Assembly (NCBI GenBank): GCA_963377175.1
Contig: CAUJNA010003777.1
Span: 26,001-90,000, forward strand
Length of the DNA: 64,000 nucleotides
Direction of reading: 5' to 3'
Source of the DNA: Effrenium voratum
Taxonomy: Eukaryota > Sar > Dinophyceae > Suessiales > Symbiodiniaceae
The translations under genes were made by a program, and so were the position numbers. Each line of letters opens with the position of its first letter. Positions within the stretch are counted from its first letter, which is position 1. This document shows, in pieces, positions 59,652-64,000 of this stretch. The notes under the pieces were generated by a model. That model had not been told where the DNA came from and did not search any database. It saw nothing but the letters and a program-made list of their open reading frames with translations.

Positions 59652-60488
59652 GAGCGCACAAAAAAAGTAATCTTTAGGCCTCGTAGATTACTTCATGGCA
59701 GTTTACTTCCTTGCTTTCATGACTTCCTGCCCGTGTCGCGATCGGTTGATCGGTTTCATCCAACAGCCCGTGATCGGTTTCACCCAACAGCCCACGGCCC
59801 GTGACCTGCCTAGCAGAAGTGAGGGGCGCAAAATAGAGCTGCCTTCTTCCAGGCCGCCAGCAAGCTGGCGGCCTGGAAGGCAAGACGTGGCACTGGCGGC
59901 CAGCAAGCTGGCCGCCAGGCCGTGCCTGACATCACTCTGACTCAGATCAGTGCCCACAACAGCTCACTGCTGCATGCAAGTGCCTGGCCAGGCTTCGCTG
60001 CCTGAGGCACGAATTTGACAGGGAGGCAGGACTCCCCTGAAACACTCCTGCTGCAGTCACACAGCTTGGGGCCTGGCTGCCCACTGTCAGGACTTTGCAC
60101 TCCTCCACTGCCAAGACCTGTTGCGCATGGATGAGTGACTGCCAGCAGCAGCCCTGGCTGCCAGCCCCTGACTTGCCATCTCACTGGTGGCCAGCCAAGG
60201 CAACACGAAATGTGCAGCTGGCACCAGCTAGCTGGCAGCTGGCACCAGCTAGCTGGCAGCTGGCGCCAGCTTGCTGGCAGCCAGCCTCCAGCAGCCAGCC
60301 TCTGGAGAAGAGGCCAAAGCCTCAGAGCGTTGCCCATTGCCTTTTGATGCCTTCTGCAAAGGGAGCAAAGGTTGGTTTAGGGCTTGTAATATGTTTCATT
60401 GCTTCATTCTCAGTCTTCCATTGCCTTTCTTCATTCTTAGTCTTCCATTGCCTTTTTATTCTCAAGCACAGCAGGCGGTCTGGCAGGC

Positions 60489-61931
60489 ATGATACCCACT
60501 GCTTTTGCAACATTTGTGGTGCCCATTGTCGTGCCACCCAGAGGGTCCCTGCCCCATCCTGAGCCGCAACGCCTTGCGGTGCCCATTGTCGTGCCACCCA
60601 GAGGGTCCCTGCCCCCTCCTGAGCCGCAACGCGCGCCCCGACTCCAAGCTGGAGCCTTCAGCAAGGCAGTGGCCGCCATGAGGTTGCCGAGCAGCTACCC
60701 GTTGCCAAGCCCTGATGCTCCAACCCCAAAGGAGCTGAGGCCTTCTGCTCCAACTCCAAAGCATCCCTCTTACCCGCCACCTGCTAGGTTGCTGAGCCGT
60801 GTTGTTTCAGCTCCTCTGCACCCACCACCTACTAGGTGGCTGCGCCCGCCCAGAGCTCCTGCAATGTGGCAGCAGGAACCATGCAGCCCTTCATCGCACA
60901 GCTGTGCGTCCACAGGGCCCGGCGGGCCACCGACAGAGCTGGCGGACATGGAGATGGAGGAGGTGGAGGTGGAGATGAAGCAGGAGCCTGTGGAAAGGAA
61001 AGGGAGGATGAAGCAAGGCCGTGTGGAAAAGGAGAAGCAGAAGAAACTGAAAGAGAAGACGGTGAAGAAGTTCCCGGTGAAGCAGAAGATGAAAAGCGAG
61101 GAGGTGGCCTGGCAGAAGAAGATGAAAAGCGAGGAGGTGAAGAAGCCAGTGCAAAAGAAGATCAAAGAGGAGGAGGTGCAGGAGCTGGCGGAGAAGAAGA
61201 AGACCCTGCAAAAAGAGAAAGGCGAGGAGGTGAAGAAGCCAGTGCAAAAGAAGATCAAAGATGAGGAGGTGCAGGAGCTGGCGGAGAAGAAGAAGACCCT
61301 GCAAAAAGAGAAAGGCGAGGAGGTGAAGAAGTTGAAGGCTACAACACTGGTGAAGAAACAGGAGAGCTCCGGCAAAGGTGGAAACATCAAGTCGCTGAAG
61401 CATGGCACAGCGGCACTGGAGGAGAAGATGCAGAAAGCCTTCGACAAGTTCAACCAGAAGAGGCTGCAGAGGAAAGAAGAAAGCAAGCAGAAGGAGCAGA
61501 AGGAGCAGAAGGAGCAGAAGGAGCAGAAGGAGCGGAAGGAGCATGAGAAGCGTATCCTGGAGAAGGAGCTGCAGACCAATGAGGTCAATCAGACTGCAGG
61601 CCAACGCACTCGTGAGGCCAGTCCAAAAACAACAAAGCATTCTAGGGCTCCACTTTTGGTCTGGTTTGGTCTTTGCTGGGCTCGACTTTGAACCAAGGGG
61701 CTTTCCATTTACCCCAAAGGAGCGCCCCTGGGCTTCAGTAAATCCAAAAGTAGAACTCCAGATTCCCAACCAGGGCATTACTTGTTCAGTACAAACATTG
61801 CCCAGCGTGCTCTCAAGCCTACAATCTCAAAACTGTGCCCTGAGGAAGCAGCCCTGAAGAGAATGATGACCTCCATCGGCAAGGGCAAAGGCTTCAGTCC
61901 TGGGAAGTGGCCACATCTTCAAGAAGGATGA
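60489..61931 (+). CDS. TIR-borne Lys/Glu-rich coiled-coil protein, right copy
   Basis: Almost identical to the left-TIR gene; one Val replaces Ala (NEVNQ against NEANQ). Exon 1 runs from the ATG at 60489 to about 61658 and exon 2 from about 61698 to the stop at 61929-61931. A 39-nt GT-AG intron joins them in phase; a GC donor at 61637 is an alternative. The tail exon reads LFSTNIAQRALKPTISKLC and ends WPHLQEG. The gene is transcribed outwards, towards the element end, as is its partner in the left TIR. Its complete retention in both TIRs suggests selection, or simply recent duplication. Confidence 0.6.
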
Positions 61932-62426
61932 TTCTGATTTCATGTCACTGCGTGCGTGAGAAGTAAAAGATTTGCTGGTGTCTAACTGCCACATGTGAAA
62001 CTGACTGTTGCAAAGCATGCTGCTGGTGGCAGCTTGAAGCAACTTGATGCAAGGTGAGCAGCTGGCCGGCTCCTGATACTGGCACTCTGGGCCATCAGGC
62101 AATCTGGGGGTGCACCAAGCAGCGGTAGAAAGTTGAACAACATCTGCTTGAAACTTCTTCTGGACTCAGGCGGCCACAGCATCAGCCAAATTCTTGGCCA
62201 AATACTTGGCTGCCAGCTAGCTGGCAGCCAAGCATCATCAAGCAAGTGTGACACTGGCAAACAGCTAGCTGGCTGCCAGTTGGAAAAATGTAGCCTGCAA
62301 GCTTGAATAAATACATACCCTTTTTATGAAAAGCACTGATTTTGTTTGAAAAATGCTGCGGTGTCCTGGGTGCCAGCGCTTGGTATTGAAAAAGTCATGA
62401 CACTTTACTGCACCCATTCATTTTTT

Positions 62427-62636
62427 TCATGGGGGGCTCAGCTTCCACAGTATGCATCTGTCTCACTGGTGGCAGTGAAGAGTGAGCCCACTGTGCAAAC
62501 GCGCTCGCATTTTCCTTTTAGAGTCATGCTCCTTCACTGATTCATGTTGGGGCTCAGCTTCTACAGTGTGCATGAGGTTTCACTGGTGGCAGTGGAAGAG
62601 TGAACCCGCTGTGCCAACGGGCTCACATTTTCCACT
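62427..62636. repeat. subterminal tandem repeat, right (2 units)
   Basis: Inverted counterpart of the repeat at 32425-32634; the motifs GGGGCTCAGCTTC and TCACTGGTGGCAGTG each occur twice. Confidence 0.6.
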
Positions 62637-62937
62637 AAAAGATCTTCATGCGTTGGCATTCTTGCCAGTGGGAGTTGACCAAATGCCAACTGCAAAAAAA
62701 ATGAAAACACCAGATACAAATGAAAACCCCAGATGCCTTGGCACAAGCTTGATGGCCATTTTTAAGTAGGTGGTGCGGTTCCCAGTTTTTTTTTGTAGAG
62801 CCTATATAAATCTGACCCGGGTTCCGCTTATTTTTTAGTTGCTGTGTGTCTTGCAACATAACAACACAACATGTGTGGGGCCGACGGGACTAAATATGCG
62901 TTAGTAGGCATAATGTGTGGCTTCTAGTGCTGCCATG

Positions 62938-62938
<1 letters not shown>

Positions 62939-62978
<40 letters not shown>

Positions 62979-63093
62979 TGCGTGTGCGTGTGCGTGTGCG
63001 TGTGCGTGTGCGTGTGCGTGTGCGTGTGCGTGTGCGTGTGCGTGTGCGTGTGCGTGTGCGTGTGCGTGTGCGTGTGCGTGTGCGTGTGCGTGT

Positions 63094-63126
<33 letters not shown>

Positions 63127-63291
63127 CGTGTGCGTGTGCGTGTGCGTGTGCGTGTGCGTGTGCGTGTGCGTGTGCGTGTGCGTGTGCGTGTGCGTGTGCG
63201 TGTGCGTGTGCGTGTGCGTGTGCGTGTGCGTGTGCGTGTGCGTGCGTGCGCGTGCGCGTGCGCGTGCGCGTGCGCGTGCGCGTGCGCGTGC

Positions 63292-63350
<59 letters not shown>

Positions 63351-63371
63351 TGTGTGTGTGTGTGTGTGCGT
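62939..63371. repeat. (GT)n/(GTGTGC)n/(GC-GT)n alternating purine-pyrimidine microsatellite
   Basis: About 430 bp of almost perfectly alternating purine and pyrimidine, passing from GT to GTGTGC to GTGCGC to GTGC units. Open frames in several registers on both strands are artefacts. Such tracts can adopt Z-DNA. It lies 190 bp outside the right end of the giant element. Confidence 0.95.
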
Positions 63372-63616
63372 TCTGCTTTAAATTGCTGCGGGGCCATCAT
63401 GGTACAGTCTAAGATGCTCGTGCATAACCAAGACAATGACTCCTTGCAAGGCTTAAGGCTTGCTAGTGTTTTCTTTTGCCAAATGGTTACTCACCATTCC
63501 GTCCGGTAACCAGCAGGGACCTTTGAAAGTGAACCAAGGAACCGGAGAGGCGAGGCCCAGATCGAAACTCAACCAATTAAATTCCAAGCCTCTCTCAAGA
63601 CGGCTATAGAATACAG

Positions 63617-63619
63617 GTG

Positions 63620-63651
<32 letters not shown>

Positions 63652-63653
63652 CA
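63617..63653. repeat. (TA)n microsatellite with GTATA ends
   Basis: An alternating TA run bounded by GTGTATA and TATACAC, so it is also self-complementary. Confidence 0.8.
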
Positions 63654-64000
63654 CGGGGCTTTTTAATTTTTCAATTCTGTGTTGCCTGTTGGTTTCCGGG
63701 CATCGTTTTGGATTTGTACCTATGGGCATCACGAAGCCTTGTGAGGGCATGAGCTGGACGGACCCAGTCTTTGATTTTCGGCGGATTGCTTTTCCAGCGG
63801 CTATTTGAACATGCTTGAACAGCACTTTGATTCCTTAGCTGCAGCACTTTGTTGGCTGAAGCGCTTTCACATGCTTGCTACATGTTTCAAAAGGCTTGCG
63901 CAAGCACTCGGATGGGATTCAATTCGGCCCCCAGCCCCGCGTTCACGAGAAGGCCCCAGCGCTTCCCCGCGCCCCCAACTTCCCGGGCCGCGCGTGCGTC

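Larger units (their letters stand above)
32309..62750. mobile_element. giant 30.4-kb TIR element with tyrosine recombinase, methyltransferase and DUF7869-type cargo
   Basis: The left end (AAGCTTGTGCCAAGG) and the right end (CCTTGGCACAAGCTT) are inverted copies. The match runs for 3105 bp on the left and 3099 bp on the right; by eye I found only three substitutions, a 7-bp indel and a 1-nt homopolymer difference. The flanking bases read GATG on both sides, a possible 4-bp target duplication. The interior of about 24.2 kb holds a tyrosine recombinase, a C5-methyltransferase-like gene, a transposase-like gene, several unknown genes and arrays of palindromic repeats. The element lies in an intron of a host gene. 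No polymerase, capsid or reverse transcriptase genes were seen, so Maverick/polinton and retroelement classes do not fit. The class is unassigned. Confidence 0.88.
59652..62750 (-). repeat. right terminal inverted repeat (3099 bp)
   Basis: Inverted copy of 32309-35413. The 6-bp length difference is explained by a 7-bp insertion near the left end (GATCCAC after CCCCAAC) and one extra base in an A run on the right. The near identity implies recent insertion or ongoing gene conversion between the ends. It begins GAGCGCACAAAAAAAG and ends GGCACAAGCTT. Confidence 0.93.
62751..64000. other. right flank: remainder of the invaded host intron
   Basis: No exon continuing the NAD(P)-binding protein (expected after VLDEKLEA) is visible. 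The flank starts GATGGCCATTTTT, contains two microsatellites and ends in a GC-rich stretch from about 63920 with open frames on both strands, which could be the edge of another exon. Confidence 0.45.

Noticed and set aside
33134..61931. Assembly artefact as explanation of the inverted repeat
   Set aside because: Not excluded, but the two copies differ by real substitutions and a 7-bp indel, end at matching termini and are flanked by unrelated DNA, which favours a biological repeat.
32309..62750. Maverick/polinton, integrated virus or LTR retroelement
   Set aside because: No DNA polymerase B, capsid, ATPase, protease or reverse transcriptase motifs were found; the long TIRs are inverted, not direct.
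62915..63509. Long Val-Arg, Cys-Val and His-Thr repeat proteins
   Set aside because: Pure microsatellite translations.
1..64000. tRNA, rRNA or spliced-leader genes
   Set aside because: No cloverleaf with conserved A/B boxes, rRNA core or dinoflagellate spliced-leader sequence was recognised on either strand by eye.

Overview
The window looks like nuclear DNA of a dinoflagellate, of a Symbiodinium-like or related lineage; the species cannot be told. Coding exons are short and mostly separated by introns. Several introns fit only if GC or GA donors are allowed alongside GT, a known dinoflagellate habit. One host gene starts with a signal peptide followed by an FVP motif, as in dinoflagellate plastid presequences. 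There are no bacterial-style operons, ribosome binding sites or RNA genes that I can support.

Region 1 (1-32,308) is host DNA. From about 3.3 to 25.2 kb there is a chain of roughly 80-140 nt plus-strand exon candidates separated by 0.5-6 kb introns. Several resemble beta-sandwich (bacterial Ig/SbsA-like) segments. The introns carry two small dispersed repeat families (MITE-like, 4 and 3 copies), hairpins and microsatellites. From 26,758 to 32,255 lies a well-resolved plus-strand gene for a plastid-type NAD(P)-binding (atypical SDR) protein, with eight exons visible. Its last visible exon ends at a GC donor at 32,256.

Region 2 (32,309-62,750) is the main discovery: a 30.4-kb element with almost identical 3.1-kb terminal inverted repeats (TIRs), a possible 4-bp target duplication (GATG), and many genes. 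It sits 54 nt into the intron after exon 8 of the NAD(P) gene. Each TIR carries a full copy of a Lys/Glu-rich coiled-coil gene. Inside are, in order: a tyrosine recombinase (minus strand); low-confidence plus-strand exons; a small acidic protein gene; a block of structured repeats (a 17-unit hairpin array, a CCAGC-TT-GCTGG array and a ~1-kb palindrome); a large unrecognised protein of about 1,000 aa; a Lys-rich protein; a C5-cytosine DNA methyltransferase-like gene; and a transposase-like protein of the DUF7869 type. Element introns are only about 32-74 nt, while the neighbouring host introns run from 254 nt to several kb. A palindrome centred on CCAGCTAGCTGG recurs across the element, and I did not see it in the host flanks.

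Region 3 (62,751-64,000) appears to be the rest of the invaded intron. It is dominated by a ~430-bp GT/GC alternating microsatellite; the next exon of the NAD(P) gene was not found before the window ends.

Working model (inference): a recently moved giant DNA transposon. The tyrosine recombinase and/or the DUF7869 protein would act on the TIRs and their subterminal repeats, while the methyltransferase may modify element or host chromatin.
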